A DNA stretch of 64,000 nucleotides from Clostridia bacterium (lineage in GTDB: Bacteria > Bacillota > Clostridia > Lachnospirales > Anaerotignaceae), in contig JALFWW010000024.1 in NCBI GenBank assembly GCA_022786605.1, forward strand, positions 1 to 64,000, written 5' to 3'. Every line of letters begins with the position of its first letter. The first letter of the stretch is position 1. The notes under the pieces were generated by a model. The model was given only the letters and a program-made list of their open reading frames with translations. It had not been told where the DNA came from and searched no databases. The translations under genes were made by a program, and so were the position numbers. Positions 15,960 through 25,874 of the stretch are shown here, one piece after another.

Positions 15960-16381
15960 TGTTTTGTTTTCCAAAAAGCTTTCCGCCCATTTGTGGCAGA
16001 AGGCTTTTTTTGTGAAAAGGAGGAAAAACTGTTATTTTTTTCGCAATCTTTTTTGCCCGATCCGCCCCAACAGACGCCAAAAAGGCTTTTTTTCGAGAAC
16101 TGTATAAAAAAACATACAATATGTCAAAAACTGCCTGTACCACCCCCTGTCACACAAGCGAAAACGTGAAGAAAACCATGAATTTTCCCATTCTTTTAAG
16201 CAAAAATCAATAGCTTTCTTTTGAAACTTCCCATTGACTTTGTGTATTATTTGTGTTTTAATAAAGAAAAGGGGTTATTTTTTAGTAATTTGTCTGATAT
16301 GACCTCCCTTTTCGGCAGCATGTCAGACAGCAACTTGAAACTATTATTTATCAATATCTACTACATAAGGAGGAATTTTAC
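15960..16381 (+). promoter_or_regulatory. Leader region of the second aminotransferase with promoter
   Basis: About 420 bases with no gene. A good vegetative promoter, TTGACT (16234-16239), 17-base spacer, TTTAAT (16257-16262), gives a 5' UTR of about 110 bases before an AAGGAGG site. A palindrome ACATA-CAA-TATGT lies at 16112-16124, similar to ATACAATGTAT upstream of the first paralogue. A hairpin after the membrane protein gene (AAAGCTTTCCGCC facing GGCAGAAGGCTTTTTTT, about 15976-16013) is a likely terminator. Confidence 0.6.
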
Positions 16382-17566
16382 ATGGTACAGTATGCAAACA
16401 GAATGAATCTCTTAAAAGGTTCCGAAATCAGAGAATTGCTGGCGCTGACATCCAAACCCGACATCATTTCCTTTGCCGGTGGTATGCCCGCTCCTGAACT
16501 GTTCCCTTGTGAAGGCGTAAAACAGGCTTGTATCAAAGTTATGGACGAAGTTGGTCAGGTTGCTCTGCAGTATACATCTACAGAAGGTCTGCCTTCTCTG
16601 CGTGAAAAAATCGTTGCTAGAATGAAAGCAAAAAATAACATCGACACCGATATCGATCATGTTCTGATCACAAGCGGTTCTCAGCAGGGTCTGGATTTCT
16701 CCGCTCGTATCTTCCTGAACCCCGGTGACGTTGTTCTGCTGGAAAGCCCTTCCTACCTGGGTGCTGTTAACGCGTTCAAAGCTTGTGAACCCAACTTCAT
16801 CGAAGTTCCTACAGACGATGACGGCATGATCACAGAAGAACTGGAAAAAATCCTGGCTACAACAGAAAACGTAAAAATGATCTACGTTATCCCCGACTTC
16901 CAGAACCCTACAGGCAAAACATGGTCTCTGGAAAGACGTCATAAATTCATGGATATCGTAAACAAATACGAAATCCCCGTAATCGAAGACAACCCTTACG
17001 GCGAACTGCGTTTCGAAGGTACAAATATGCCTTCCCTGAAATCCCTGGATACAAAAGAACTGGTTATCTTCCTGGGCACATGCTCCAAGATTCTGGCACC
17101 TGGTCTGCGTATCGGCTGGATCTGCGCTTCCAAAGAAAATCTGGTAAAATACAACTTCATCAAACAGGGTGCTGACCTGCAGTCCTCCACTCTGGACCAG
17201 CTGGTTGCTGACAGATTCCTGGATATGTACGATCTGGACGAACACGTTGAAAAAATCAAAGACGTATATCGTAAGAGACGTGACGTTATGCTGAAAACTA
17301 TGGAAGAAACATTCCCTAAGGAAGTGAAATTCACACATCCCGAAGGCGGTCTGTTCACATGGTGCGTACTGCCTGACTACATGGACGCGAAAGTTCTGGC
17401 AAAACAGTGCCTGGAAAAGAAAGTTGCTTACGTTCCCGGCGGCAGCTTCTTCCCTAACGGCGGTAAAGAAAACCACTTCCGTCTGAACTACTCCTGCATG
17501 CCTGAAGACAAGATCAAAGAAGGTATCACAAGAATCGCAGAAGTTCTGAAAGCTAACCTGAAATAA
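16382..17566 (+). CDS. PLP-dependent class I/II aminotransferase, second of a tandem pair
   Basis: A 394-residue protein, the same length as the 14177-15361 product and roughly two-thirds identical, with all motifs kept: ISFAGGMPAPELFP, YVIPDFQNPTG, EDNPYGELRF and the PLP-Lys segment GTCSKILAPGLRIGW. AAGGAGG sits eight bases before ATG. Codon choice differs clearly from the first copy: it strongly favours GTT, GCT, CTG and CGT, like the asnS and rubrerythrin genes, which suggests high expression. It has its own strong promoter and terminator. It is probably the main isozyme, with the first copy serving as a conditional one; this division of labour is inference. Confidence 0.85.
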   Translation: MVQYANRMNLLKGSEIRELLALTSKPDIISFAGGMPAPELFPCEGVKQACIKVMDEVGQVALQYTSTEGLPSLREKIVARMKAKNNIDTDIDHVLITSGSQQGLDFSARIFLNPGDVVLLESPSYLGAVNAFKACEPNFIEVPTDDDGMITEELEKILATTENVKMIYVIPDFQNPTGKTWSLERRHKFMDIVNKYEIPVIEDNPYGELRFEGTNMPSLKSLDTKELVIFLGTCSKILAPGLRIGWICASKENLVKYNFIKQGADLQSSTLDQLVADRFLDMYDLDEHVEKIKDVYRKRRDVMLKTMEETFPKEVKFTHPEGGLFTWCVLPDYMDAKVLAKQCLEKKVAYVPGGSFFPNGGKENHFRLNYSCMPEDKIKEGITRIAEVLKANLK

Positions 17567-17610
17567 GTCTTTTCGGATGAAAGATTCATTCTAAACAAAC
17601 AAGACGAAAG

Positions 17611-17645
17611 AGCGGATATCGTAAAAGCGGTATCCGCTTTTTTTG
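17611..17645 (+). terminator. Terminator after the second aminotransferase
   Basis: A stem AGCGGATA facing TATCCGCT with a short loop is followed by seven T and a second T-rich stretch. Strong intrinsic terminator. Confidence 0.85.
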
Positions 17646-17760
17646 TTTTCTGCTAATCCTACTTTTTTTGTATTGTTTTTTGCGAAAATGTGCTATAATA
17701 ACGGACAAATATCTTTGTGCCAAAAACCCTTTGGCGCTTATTTGAAAGGAGTGTATTTCC

Positions 17761-18582
17761 ATGAAAGTGGCTTTGATACAAATGCAGGTAGCTTCTTCCC
17801 CTGCGGAAAATTTACAGACTGCTCGCACCCATCTGAAAGACGCGGCAGCTGGCGGCGCGGACATCGCCGTACTGCCGGAAATGTTCTGTTGTCCTTACGA
17901 AACCCCCAATTTCCCCCGCTTTGCCCAGAAAGAAGGCGGCGAAATCTGGCAGGCCTTATCGGATATGGCAAAGGAAAACAGTCTGTATCTGGTGGCTGGC
18001 TCCGTTCCTGAGGACGACGGCGGCAAGACATACAACACATCTTATGTATTTGACCCCACAGGCAAGTGCATCGCCAAACACCGGAAAGTCCATCTTTTTG
18101 ACATCGACGTCAAAGGCGGTCAGCGGTTCATGGAATCGGAAACACTCACCGCCGGTAACAGCCTCACCACATTCGATACCCCTTGGGGAAAAATGGGGCT
18201 GTGCATTTGTTATGACATTCGTTTTCCCGAATGGATGCGGCTTATGGCGCTGGAAGGAGCGAAAGCTGTTTTCATCCCTGCCGCTTTCAATATGACCACT
18301 GGCCCTGCTCACTGGGAACTGTCTTTTCGGGCAAGGGCCCTGGATAACCAGATTTATCTCTTTGGCTGCGCCCCCGCAAGGGACATGGAGGCATCCTATC
18401 ATTCTTGGGGACACTCCATCGCCACAAACCCTTGGGGCGAAGTCATGGCACAATTAGACGAAACAGAAGGCATCCTTTTTGCTCATGCGGATTTTGAACG
18501 GGAAGATGCCATTCGTGACCAATTACCCCTGCTCCGCCACCGCCGCGTGGACTTGTATGAGCTGCGGGAAATCAAGAAATGA
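17761..18582 (+). CDS. Carbon-nitrogen hydrolase, omega-amidase (NIT2)-like
   Basis: A 273-residue nitrilase-superfamily enzyme with the full catalytic triad: Glu40 (LPEMF), Lys109 (KHRKVHLFD) and Cys150 (CICYDIRFPE). The family closest in pattern hydrolyses alpha-ketoglutaramate and alpha-ketosuccinamate, products of glutamine or asparagine transamination. That fits two aminotransferases just upstream, although the genes have separate promoters. AAAGGAG precedes the start, and TATAAT at 17694-17699 is a likely -10. The next gene (msrAB) starts 12 bases after the stop, so these two form an operon. Confidence 0.8.
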   Translation: MKVALIQMQVASSPAENLQTARTHLKDAAAGGADIAVLPEMFCCPYETPNFPRFAQKEGGEIWQALSDMAKENSLYLVAGSVPEDDGGKTYNTSYVFDPTGKCIAKHRKVHLFDIDVKGGQRFMESETLTAGNSLTTFDTPWGKMGLCICYDIRFPEWMRLMALEGAKAVFIPAAFNMTTGPAHWELSFRARALDNQIYLFGCAPARDMEASYHSWGHSIATNPWGEVMAQLDETEGILFAHADFEREDAIRDQLPLLRHRRVDLYELREIKK

Positions 18583-18594
18583 GGTGATACCCTT

Positions 18595-19581
18595 ATGAAG
18601 AAAGAAACCATTTATCTGGCAGGCGGCTGCTTCTGGGGAACAGAAAAATATATGGAAACAGTGCCCGGCGTTCTCTCCACCCGTGTGGGCTACGCTTTGG
18701 GAAAAAAAGAAGGCGTGGAACAGAAAGTATGGGACACCGTCACTTATGAGGAAGTCTGCAACCACAGCGGTCATGCCGAAACCGTGGAAGTGGTCTTTGA
18801 CACAGACGAAACCACACTGACTGATATTTTACAGGACTTTTTCTATACCATCGACCCCACTTCTCTGGGCAGACAGGGGGCAGACTTCGGCATCCAGTAC
18901 CGCACAGGCATTTACAGCCTGACAGAATACCAGCAGAAAGTGGCGGCGGAAGCCCTTGAACAGCTTCAGACCAAATACGACCGCCCTGTGGTGGTGGAAA
19001 ACCTGCCTTTGCTACAATTTATTCCCGCGGAAGAATACCACCAGAAATATCTCACCAAAAACCCCGGCGGTTACTGCCATATCAACTTTGCCAAAATCGA
19101 AAAAGAAAAAGCCCGCTGCATCAATCCCGAGGACTACAAAGTCATGACAAAGGAAGAAATGCGGGAAAACCTCACAGAAATGCAGTACAACGTGACCCAG
19201 CAGAATGCCACAGAACCGCCTTTCCAGAATGAATTTTGGGATAAGGAAACACCGGGGCTGTATGTGGACATCACTTCCGGTGAGCCCATGTTCTCCTCCA
19301 GAGATAAATTCATTTCCGCCTGCGGCTGGCCTGCTTTCGCAAAGCCCATTGACCCCAACGCCATCAATGAATACGACGACCTTTCTCTGGACCGCATTCG
19401 TACGGAAGTCCGCAGCCGGATAGGCAATGCCCATCTGGGACATGTATTCGATGACGGCCCTCAGGAACTGGGCGGCATGCGCTACTGCATCAACAGTGCA
19501 GCCCTGCGCTTCATTCCCAAAGAGGATATGGAAAAGGAAGGCTACGGCGCTTTTCTGTCTTATGTAGAGGAAGATGCATAA
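18595..19581 (+). CDS. msrAB: Fused peptide methionine sulfoxide reductase MsrA-MsrB
   Basis: A 328-residue bifunctional enzyme that repairs both stereoisomers of methionine sulfoxide. The MsrA half (about 1-160) has the catalytic [10 protein letters not shown] with Cys12. The MsrB half (about 185-320) has [22 protein letters not shown] and the catalytic Cys in GGMRYCINS. The two CxxC zinc motifs of zinc-type MsrB are absent, as in many fused forms. It follows the nitrilase-family gene by 12 bases. It belongs with the oxidative-stress genes seen later in the window. Confidence 0.92.
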   Translation: MKKETIYLAGGCFWGTEKYMETVPGVLSTRVGYALGKKEGVEQKVWDTVTYEEVCNHSGHAETVEVVFDTDETTLTDILQDFFYTIDPTSLGRQGADFGIQYRTGIYSLTEYQQKVAAEALEQLQTKYDRPVVVENLPLLQFIPAEEYHQKYLTKNPGGYCHINFAKIEKEKARCINPEDYKVMTKEEMRENLTEMQYNVTQQNATEPPFQNEFWDKETPGLYVDITSGEPMFSSRDKFISACGWPAFAKPIDPNAINEYDDLSLDRIRTEVRSRIGNAHLGHVFDDGPQELGGMRYCINSAALRFIPKEDMEKEGYGAFLSYVEEDA

Positions 19582-19703
19582 AAAATCCCTCTTTTTCCCT
19601 TTTTCCTTCGGAAAAGACGGAAACAAGGTTGTGTTTTTCCCAAAAACAGGCTACAATAAAGGACAGGTGAAATAACGCAATTTTGCATAAAGGAGAGATA
19701 CTC

Positions 19704-21098
19704 GTGGATTTGAACACCGTAAAATCAATTTACCGCAGCACAGCGGACTATGCCAATAAAGAAGTGACACTGGGCGGCTGGGTCCGCACCATGCGTGTAT
19801 CCAAAAATTTCGGCTTCATCGAACTGAACGACGGTTCTTTCTTCAAGAACATCCAGATCGTATTTGAAGCGGATACCCTGTCCAACTACGCGGAAATCAC
19901 AAAACTGGGTGTTGGCGCTGCCATCATCGTCAAAGGTCTGCTGGTGGAAACACCCGAAGCAAAACAGCCCTTTGAAGTAAAGGCACAGGAAATCGCCATC
20001 GAAGGCACTTCCACTCCCGACTACCCTCTGCAGAAAAAACGTCACAGCGTAGAATTCCTGCGCCAGATCGCTTATCTGCGTCCCAGAACAAACATGTTCT
20101 CCGCAACATTCCGTGTGAGAAGCTTGATTGCTTACGCAATCCATCAGTTCTTCCAGGAAAAAGGCTTTGTATACGCACATACTCCCATCATCACCGGCAG
20201 CGACTGCGAAGGCGCTGGGGAAATGTTCCGCGTTACCACACTGGACCTGAACAACCTGCCTAAGAACGAAGACGGCACTGTGGACTTCTCCAAAGACTTC
20301 TTCGGCAAAGAAACAAACCTGACTGTCAGCGGTCAGCTGTCCGCAGAAACATTCGCTATGGCATTCCGCAATGTTTACACATTCGGCCCCACATTCCGTG
20401 CAGAAAACTCCAACACAGCACGTCATGCTGCCGAATTCTGGATGATCGAACCCGAAATGGCTTTCGCTGATCTGGAAGACAACATGGAAGTGGCAGAAGA
20501 AATGCTGAAATACATCATTCAGTATGTACTGGACAACGCTCCCGAAGAAATGGAATTCTTCAACAGCTTCGTAGACAAAACTCTGCTGGACAGACTGCAT
20601 AACATTCTGAACAACGACTTTGGCCGTGTAACATACACAGAAGCCGTTGATCTGCTGATCAAATCCGGCAAGAAATTCGAATACCCCGTAGAATGGGGCA
20701 TCGACCTGCAGACAGAACACGAACGCTATCTGACAGAAGAAATCTTCAAAAAACCTGTATTCGTAACAGACTATCCTAAGGACATCAAAGCGTTCTACAT
20801 GCGCATGAACGATGACAACAAGACCGTTGCCGCTATGGACCTGCTGGTTCCCGGCGTTGGCGAAATCATCGGCGGCAGCCAGAGAGAAGAACGTCTGGAA
20901 CTGTTGGAAAAACGCATGGACGAACTGGGTCTGAAGAAAGAAGACTACTGGTGGTATCTGGACCTGCGCAAATACGGCGGCACCAGACACTCCGGCTATG
21001 GTCTGGGCTTCGAACGCGCGGTCATGTACCTGACAGGTATGAGCAACATCCGTGACGTACTGCCTTACCCCAGAACTGTTAAGAACGCAGAATTCTAA
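19704..21098 (+). CDS. asnS: Asparaginyl-tRNA synthetase
   Basis: A 464-residue class IIb synthetase. An N-terminal OB-fold anticodon-binding domain ([24 protein letters not shown]) is followed by the catalytic core with motif 2 ([22 protein letters not shown]) and motif 3 ([11 protein letters not shown]). I use the GTG at 19704, six bases after AGGAGAG; the TTG upstream lies inside the ribosome binding site region. There is no T-box leader: only about 120 bases separate it from msrAB. Codon use is that of a highly expressed gene. The transcript ends in a family 1-type hairpin at 21148-21195. Confidence 0.95.
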   Translation: MDLNTVKSIYRSTADYANKEVTLGGWVRTMRVSKNFGFIELNDGSFFKNIQIVFEADTLSNYAEITKLGVGAAIIVKGLLVETPEAKQPFEVKAQEIAIEGTSTPDYPLQKKRHSVEFLRQIAYLRPRTNMFSATFRVRSLIAYAIHQFFQEKGFVYAHTPIITGSDCEGAGEMFRVTTLDLNNLPKNEDGTVDFSKDFFGKETNLTVSGQLSAETFAMAFRNVYTFGPTFRAENSNTARHAAEFWMIEPEMAFADLEDNMEVAEEMLKYIIQYVLDNAPEEMEFFNSFVDKTLLDRLHNILNNDFGRVTYTEAVDLLIKSGKKFEYPVEWGIDLQTEHERYLTEEIFKKPVFVTDYPKDIKAFYMRMNDDNKTVAAMDLLVPGVGEIIGGSQREERLELLEKRMDELGLKKEDYWWYLDLRKYGGTRHSGYGLGFERAVMYLTGMSNIRDVLPYPRTVKNAEF

Positions 21099-21126
21099 TA
21101 TTTTCAAACAAAAAACAGCTAACGTT

Positions 21127-21195
21127 AGTGGCATCTTCATAAGAAAACAAACAGCTGGAATCCTTACCATAAAGGGTTCCAGCTGTTTTCTTTTA
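21127..21195 (+). repeat. Family 1 repeat, copy C (left part only), acting as asnS terminator
   Basis: The left end GTTAGTGGCATCTTCATAAG and arm AAGAAAACA are present. The inner hairpin has a different stem (AAACAGCTGGAA facing TTCCAGCTGTTT) that still pairs, followed by TTTTC. The middle arm and second hairpin are missing. It sits just after asnS and would work as an intrinsic terminator. Confidence 0.7.
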
Positions 21196-21615
21196 TCACA
21201 GCTGTTTTCTTTCAGAACAACTGTGCCGGCTGTTTCCCACACCATCATGCAAACCCATTTTTTCTCAAAAATCCCCCTCCACGCCCCTTTTTTCAGCATA
21301 AATCCCCATTTCAAGCACTCATATACACCGCATATTAATGTATATATTCTATTTTCATGCATAATTCAGCAATTTTATCCCATGCATATAGATGCAGACC
21401 ATCCCTTTCTTGCATTTTTCACAAAACAATTTCTTTCTAAACCCACTGTATCCCTTGTACTTATTGGGATATTACCCAAAATTTGCCACCTATTTTCGTT
21501 CTGTACCACCAATTCCCCGAACTTGTATAAATATGCGTATTTTTATTGACTTTCCCGTATAAACATTTATAATAATACCATAACATTCAGAAAACACAGG
21601 AAATGAGGTATGTTT
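21196..21615 (+). promoter_or_regulatory. Upstream region and promoter of the arginine operon
   Basis: This is an AT-rich stretch without a gene. A promoter is visible: TTGACT (21546-21551), 16-base spacer, TATAAT (21568-21573). The region around 21350-21375 and 21520-21545 has AT-rich, imperfectly symmetric sequences (such as TTCATGCATAATTCAG and TATAAATATGCGTA) that could be ArgR/AhrC boxes. I cannot show that they match the regulator's consensus well enough to call them operators. Confidence 0.5.
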
Positions 21616-22545
21616 ATGCCATACAAAGTATACATCGACGGGCAGGCAGGTACCACGGGCTTACAGCTTCAGGAAAAGCTGTCCCATCACGACGGCGTGG
21701 AACTGCTGCTCATCGCAGAAGAAAAAAGAAAAGACGAAGCCGAACGGAAACGGCTTATGAATCTGGCGGATGTGGTTTTCCTTTGCCTGCCTGACGCGGC
21801 GGCAAAAGAAGCCGTGAAGCTGGTGGAAAATCCCAATACCTGCATCATTGATGCCAGCACCGCTCACAGAACGGCAGAAGGCTGGACTTACGGCTTCCCG
21901 GAACTTTCTCCGGCACACAGAGAAGCCATCATCCAGTCCAAACGCATTGCCAACCCCGGCTGTCACGCCACAGGGTTCATTGCGGCGGCATATCCACTGG
22001 TGCATCTGGGCATCATTGCTCCCGATTACCCCTTCACCGCTCACAGCCTGACGGGATACAGCGGCGGCGGCAAATCCATGATTGCCGAATACGAAGCAGA
22101 GGAACGCTCCTACCAGTTCGACAGTCCCAGACAGTACGGTCTTTCTCAGATGCATAAACATCTGCCGGAAATGCAGCATGTCACTGGCATCACACAGCCC
22201 CCTGTGTTCATGCCCATTGTCTGCGACTTCTACAGCGGCATGGCAACCTGCATTCCCCTGCACACCAACCTGTTCCAGAAGAAAGTCACCAAAGCGGAAC
22301 TTGTGGCAATGCTGAAGGACTACTACAAGGGACATCCCCTCATTTCCGTGGAAGATACGGACATTGGTTTCTTAGCAGCCAACGAAATCAGAAACACCAA
22401 CAAACTGAAACTTTACATTGAGGGCAACGACGAGAGAATGACCCTCATCAGCGTATTTGACAACTTAGGCAAAGGCGCTTCCGGCGCAGCAGTACAGAAC
22501 ATGAATCTGGTTCTGGGTCTGCCGGAAACCACCGGTTTGATTTGA
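21616..22545 (+). CDS. argC: N-acetyl-gamma-glutamyl-phosphate reductase, short (type 2) form
   Basis: A 309-residue enzyme for the third step of arginine synthesis, the NADPH-dependent reduction of N-acetylglutamyl phosphate. The nucleotide-binding start is YIDGQAGTTGLQL, the catalytic Cys is in ANPGCHATGF, and HSLTGYSGGGKS follows. The length of about 310 places it with the short ArgC group rather than the ~350-residue type. Two ATGs are possible (21610 and 21616); I take the second because GAGG lies seven bases before it. First gene of argCJBDF. Confidence 0.9.
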   Translation: MPYKVYIDGQAGTTGLQLQEKLSHHDGVELLLIAEEKRKDEAERKRLMNLADVVFLCLPDAAAKEAVKLVENPNTCIIDASTAHRTAEGWTYGFPELSPAHREAIIQSKRIANPGCHATGFIAAAYPLVHLGIIAPDYPFTAHSLTGYSGGGKSMIAEYEAEERSYQFDSPRQYGLSQMHKHLPEMQHVTGITQPPVFMPIVCDFYSGMATCIPLHTNLFQKKVTKAELVAMLKDYYKGHPLISVEDTDIGFLAANEIRNTNKLKLYIEGNDERMTLISVFDNLGKGASGAAVQNMNLVLGLPETTGLI

Positions 22546-22577
22546 TACAGCCTTACAAAAGAAAGGATGAGATACCA

Positions 22578-23792
22578 ATGAAAAAGATCACAGGAGGCGT
22601 CACCGCCCCCAAAGGTTTTACTGCCGCAGGCATCCATTGCGGCATTCGCAACAACCAGACCAAAAAAGACCTGGCACTGCTTTACAGCGAAGTTCCCTGC
22701 AACGCGGCAGCCGTTTATACACAGAATAAAGTTTATGGCGCACCCATCACCGTCACAAAAGCAAACATTGCCGACGGCATGGCACAGGCTATGATCTGCA
22801 ACAGCGGCAACGCCAACACCTGCAACGCCGATGGCGTGGAAAAAGCGGAAATGATGTGCGAAATGACCGCAAAAGCTTTGGGCATTTCCCCCAAAGACAT
22901 CATCGTTGCTTCCACAGGTGTCATCGGTATGACACTGAACATGGAACCCATTGCAGCAGGCATCCCGAAACTGGCGCCCATCCTGTCCAAGGAAGGTCAT
23001 CTGGATGCCGTTCATGCCATCATGACTACAGACACCAAACCCAAGGAAGAAGCCTACGAAATCGAAATCGGCGGCAAAACCGTTTCCATCGGCGCCATGG
23101 CAAAAGGCAGCGGCATGATCCACCCCAACATGGCAACCATGCTGGGCTTTTTGACCACAGACTGCGCCATCACCACACCTATGCTGCAGAAAGCACTGAA
23201 ACTGGCTGTGGACGACACATTCAACATGGTCAGCGTAGACGGCGACACTTCCACCAACGACATGGTTTCCATCATGGCAAACGGCTTGGCAGAAAACCCC
23301 GTCATCGACAGCGAAGGCGCAGACTTCGACGCTTTCCTTTTGGTTGTAAAAGAAATCTGCACTTCCATGGCGAAGAAAATCGCTGGTGACGGCGAAGGCG
23401 CCACAAAACTGGTGGAATGCAGCGTGCACCACGCACCTGACACCAAACTGGCAAAAGCCATTTCCAAATCCATCATCACTTCCAGCCTCACAAAGGCTGC
23501 CATGTTCGGCGCTGACGCCAACTGGGGACGTATCCTTTGTGCCATCGGCTACACCGAAGGTGATTTTGCCGTAGACACCATTTCCGTTTCCATTTCCTCC
23601 TGCAAAGGGGACATTCTGGTATGCGAAAAAGGCGCAGGCGTTCCTTTTGATGAGGACAAAGCAAAAGAAATCCTGTTACAAGAAGAAATCCATATTGACG
23701 TGGACATGAAACAGGGGGACGGCGAAGCCACCGCTTGGGGCTGCGACCTGACTTATGACTATGTGAAAATCAACGGCGACTACCGCACATGA
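22578..23792 (+). CDS. argJ: Bifunctional ornithine acetyltransferase / N-acetylglutamate synthase
   Basis: A 404-residue precursor that recycles the acetyl group from N-acetylornithine to glutamate. The self-cleavage site is seen in HPNMATMLG, where Thr187 becomes the N-terminal nucleophile of the beta chain. The N-terminal pattern GGVTAPKGFTAAGI is typical. ATG at 22578 has AAAGGATGAG upstream; the upstream extension of the frame overlaps argC and is not protein-like. With ArgJ present, the operon uses the cyclic acetyl pathway and needs no separate argE. Whether it is mono- or bifunctional cannot be told from sequence. Confidence 0.93.
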   Translation: MKKITGGVTAPKGFTAAGIHCGIRNNQTKKDLALLYSEVPCNAAAVYTQNKVYGAPITVTKANIADGMAQAMICNSGNANTCNADGVEKAEMMCEMTAKALGISPKDIIVASTGVIGMTLNMEPIAAGIPKLAPILSKEGHLDAVHAIMTTDTKPKEEAYEIEIGGKTVSIGAMAKGSGMIHPNMATMLGFLTTDCAITTPMLQKALKLAVDDTFNMVSVDGDTSTNDMVSIMANGLAENPVIDSEGADFDAFLLVVKEICTSMAKKIAGDGEGATKLVECSVHHAPDTKLAKAISKSIITSSLTKAAMFGADANWGRILCAIGYTEGDFAVDTISVSISSCKGDILVCEKGAGVPFDEDKAKEILLQEEIHIDVDMKQGDGEATAWGCDLTYDYVKINGDYRT

Positions 23793-23808
23793 TAGGAGGG
23801 CAGACAAC

Positions 23809-24663
23809 ATGAAAGACATCAATACCATGAAGGCAACAGTCCTGACAGCTGCCCTGCCTTACATTCAGAAATATTACGGCAAAACCGTTGTCATCAAATA
23901 CGGCGGCAACGCCATGATTCATCCCGATTTGAAAAAAGCCGTTATGAGCGACATCATCCTCCTTTCTCTGGTTGGCATCCATGTGGTGCTTATCCACGGC
24001 GGCGGTCCGGAAATCAGCGGCATGCTGAAAAAACTGGACATCGAGTCCCGCTTCGTCAACGGTCTGCGCTACACCGACAAAGAAACAGCGGAAGTGGTAC
24101 AGATGGTACTGGCAGGGAAAACAAACAAAGACCTGGTTGGTCTCATTGGTCAGCTGGGGGGCAAAGCCGTTGGGCTCTGCGGCATTGACGGCTGCATGAT
24201 TCAGGCGAAAAAACTGGAAGGTGATTACGGCTATGTGGGTGACATCACCAAAATCGACACCGCCCCCATCACCAACGCCATCAACAGCGGTTACATTCCT
24301 GTGGTTGCCACTGTAGGCACCGACTGCAAAGGCAATATTTACAACATCAACGCCGATACGGCTGCGGCTGAAATCGCTGCGGCACTCCACGCGGAAAACA
24401 TCATCACCCTCACCGACATCAGAGGTCTTATGGAAGATGTAGACGACGAAGACTCCCTCATCCCTGTGGTCCATGTGGATGAAGTGGAATCTCTGGTGGA
24501 AAAAGGCATCATCAGCGGCGGCATGATTCCCAAGGTACAGAGCTGTGAAAACGCCGTTCGTGCTGGAGTACAGAAAGCCGTCATGATCGACGGCAGGATC
24601 GAACATTCCATACTGGTGGAAATGTTCTCCGACGAAGGTATTGGCACCATGTTTTTACCATAA
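23809..24663 (+). CDS. argB: Acetylglutamate kinase
   Basis: A 284-residue amino-acid kinase for the second step of arginine synthesis. Seen motifs: VVIKYGGNAM with the ATP-binding Lys, LIHGGGPEIS for substrate binding, and the C-terminal GGMIPKVQSCENAV. An N-terminal helix before the kinase core (about residues 1-22) is of the kind that carries feedback control in arginine-sensitive hexameric enzymes, so arginine inhibition is plausible. AGGAGGG precedes ATG. The spacing to argJ is 16 bases. Confidence 0.95.
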   Translation: MKDINTMKATVLTAALPYIQKYYGKTVVIKYGGNAMIHPDLKKAVMSDIILLSLVGIHVVLIHGGGPEISGMLKKLDIESRFVNGLRYTDKETAEVVQMVLAGKTNKDLVGLIGQLGGKAVGLCGIDGCMIQAKKLEGDYGYVGDITKIDTAPITNAINSGYIPVVATVGTDCKGNIYNINADTAAAEIAAALHAENIITLTDIRGLMEDVDDEDSLIPVVHVDEVESLVEKGIISGGMIPKVQSCENAVRAGVQKAVMIDGRIEHSILVEMFSDEGIGTMFLP

Positions 24664-24680
24664 AAAAAGGAGGGAAACAC

Positions 24681-25853
24681 ATGGATTTTCAGACAGCGAA
24701 ACAATATGACGATGAATACATCATCCATTCCTATGGCAGATTCCCTGTGCTCCTGACAAAAGGCAAAGGCGCCACCGTACAGGACGACACAGGCAAAACA
24801 TATATGGACTTCACCAGCGGCATCGGCGTAAACGCTTTGGGCTTCTGCGATGATGGCTGGGTGCAGGCAGTGAGCACACAGCTCCAATCTTTGCAGCACA
24901 CTTCCAACCTGTACTACACAGAGCCCTGCATTCAGGCAGCGAAACTCCTCTGTGAAAAAAGCGGCATGAAAAAAGTATTTTTTGGCAACAGCGGCGCCGA
25001 AGCCAATGAAGGCGTCATCAAAGCCGCAAGAAAATACAGCTTTTTGAAATATGGCGCAGGCAGAAGCAAAATCATCGCCCTGCAAAACTCTTTCCATGGC
25101 AGAACTATGGCAGCCCTTTCCGCCACAGGACAGGACGCTTACCATAATTTCTTCTTCCCCTTTGTGGAGGGCTTTGCATTTGCCAAAGCAAACGACTTTG
25201 CCGACATCCTTTCCAAAATGACTGACGATGTTTGCGCGGTCATGCTGGAAACGGTACAGGGGGAAGGCGGCGTGGTTCCCCTGGACAAAGAATATGTCCA
25301 GGCAGTAGCCAAAGCCTGCAAGGAAAAAGACATCCTGCTCATTGTGGACGAAGTACAGACAGGCATGGGCAGAACCGGCTCCCTGTTCAGCTATCAGCAG
25401 TTCGGTATCCAGCCTGACCTGGTATCCTGTGCCAAGGGTCTGGGCGGCGGTCTTCCCATCGGGGCGGTGCTGTTCGGCGAAAAGACAGAAACCGTATTCG
25501 TTCCCGGTGACCACGGCTCCACCTTCGGCGGCAACCCCGTTGTTTGTGCCGGTGCGGTACATATCCTGAACACCATGGACGAAGCCTTTTTGCAGGACGT
25601 ACAGAAAAAAGGCGCATACCTGAAAGAAAAAATCGAAAAAATGCCTCACGTTCAGAACGTGGCAGGCCTCGGCATGATGCTGGGCATCCAGTTGGATGTG
25701 GAAGCAAAACCCGTTATCAACGCTTTGCTGGAAGCAGGCCTTTTGGTACTTTCCGCAAAGACCAAAATCCGTTTGCTGCCTCCTCTGACCATCACACAGG
25801 AGGAACTGGACAAAGGACTTACCATTTTGGAACAGACACTGGCTTCACTTTGA
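24681..25853 (+). CDS. argD: Acetylornithine aminotransferase
   Basis: A 390-residue class III PLP aminotransferase. It shows GKTYMDFTSGIGVNALG, FFGNSGAEANEGVIK, SFHGRTMAALSATGQ, the cofactor Asp in LIVDEVQTGMGRTG, and the Schiff-base Lys in SCAKGLGGGLPIGA. It converts N-acetylglutamate semialdehyde to N-acetylornithine. AAAGGAGG precedes ATG, 17 bases after argB. The gene ends 21 bases before argF. Confidence 0.93.
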   Translation: MDFQTAKQYDDEYIIHSYGRFPVLLTKGKGATVQDDTGKTYMDFTSGIGVNALGFCDDGWVQAVSTQLQSLQHTSNLYYTEPCIQAAKLLCEKSGMKKVFFGNSGAEANEGVIKAARKYSFLKYGAGRSKIIALQNSFHGRTMAALSATGQDAYHNFFFPFVEGFAFAKANDFADILSKMTDDVCAVMLETVQGEGGVVPLDKEYVQAVAKACKEKDILLIVDEVQTGMGRTGSLFSYQQFGIQPDLVSCAKGLGGGLPIGAVLFGEKTETVFVPGDHGSTFGGNPVVCAGAVHILNTMDEAFLQDVQKKGAYLKEKIEKMPHVQNVAGLGMMLGIQLDVEAKPVINALLEAGLLVLSAKTKIRLLPPLTITQEELDKGLTILEQTLASL

Positions 25854-25874
25854 TTGAGAAAGGAAGATACAATA

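Noticed and set aside
19582-19703. T-box leader before asnS
   Set aside because: Only about 120 bases separate msrAB and asnS, and no T-box sequence or antiterminator pair was found.
19725-21362. 545-codon minus-strand frame across asnS
   Set aside because: It is a shadow of asnS, whose synthetase motifs are unmistakable; the frame also crosses the terminator hairpin.
21351-21545. ArgR/AhrC operators upstream of argC
   Set aside because: Several AT-rich, imperfect palindromes are present, but none matches a known ARG box well enough for a feature call.
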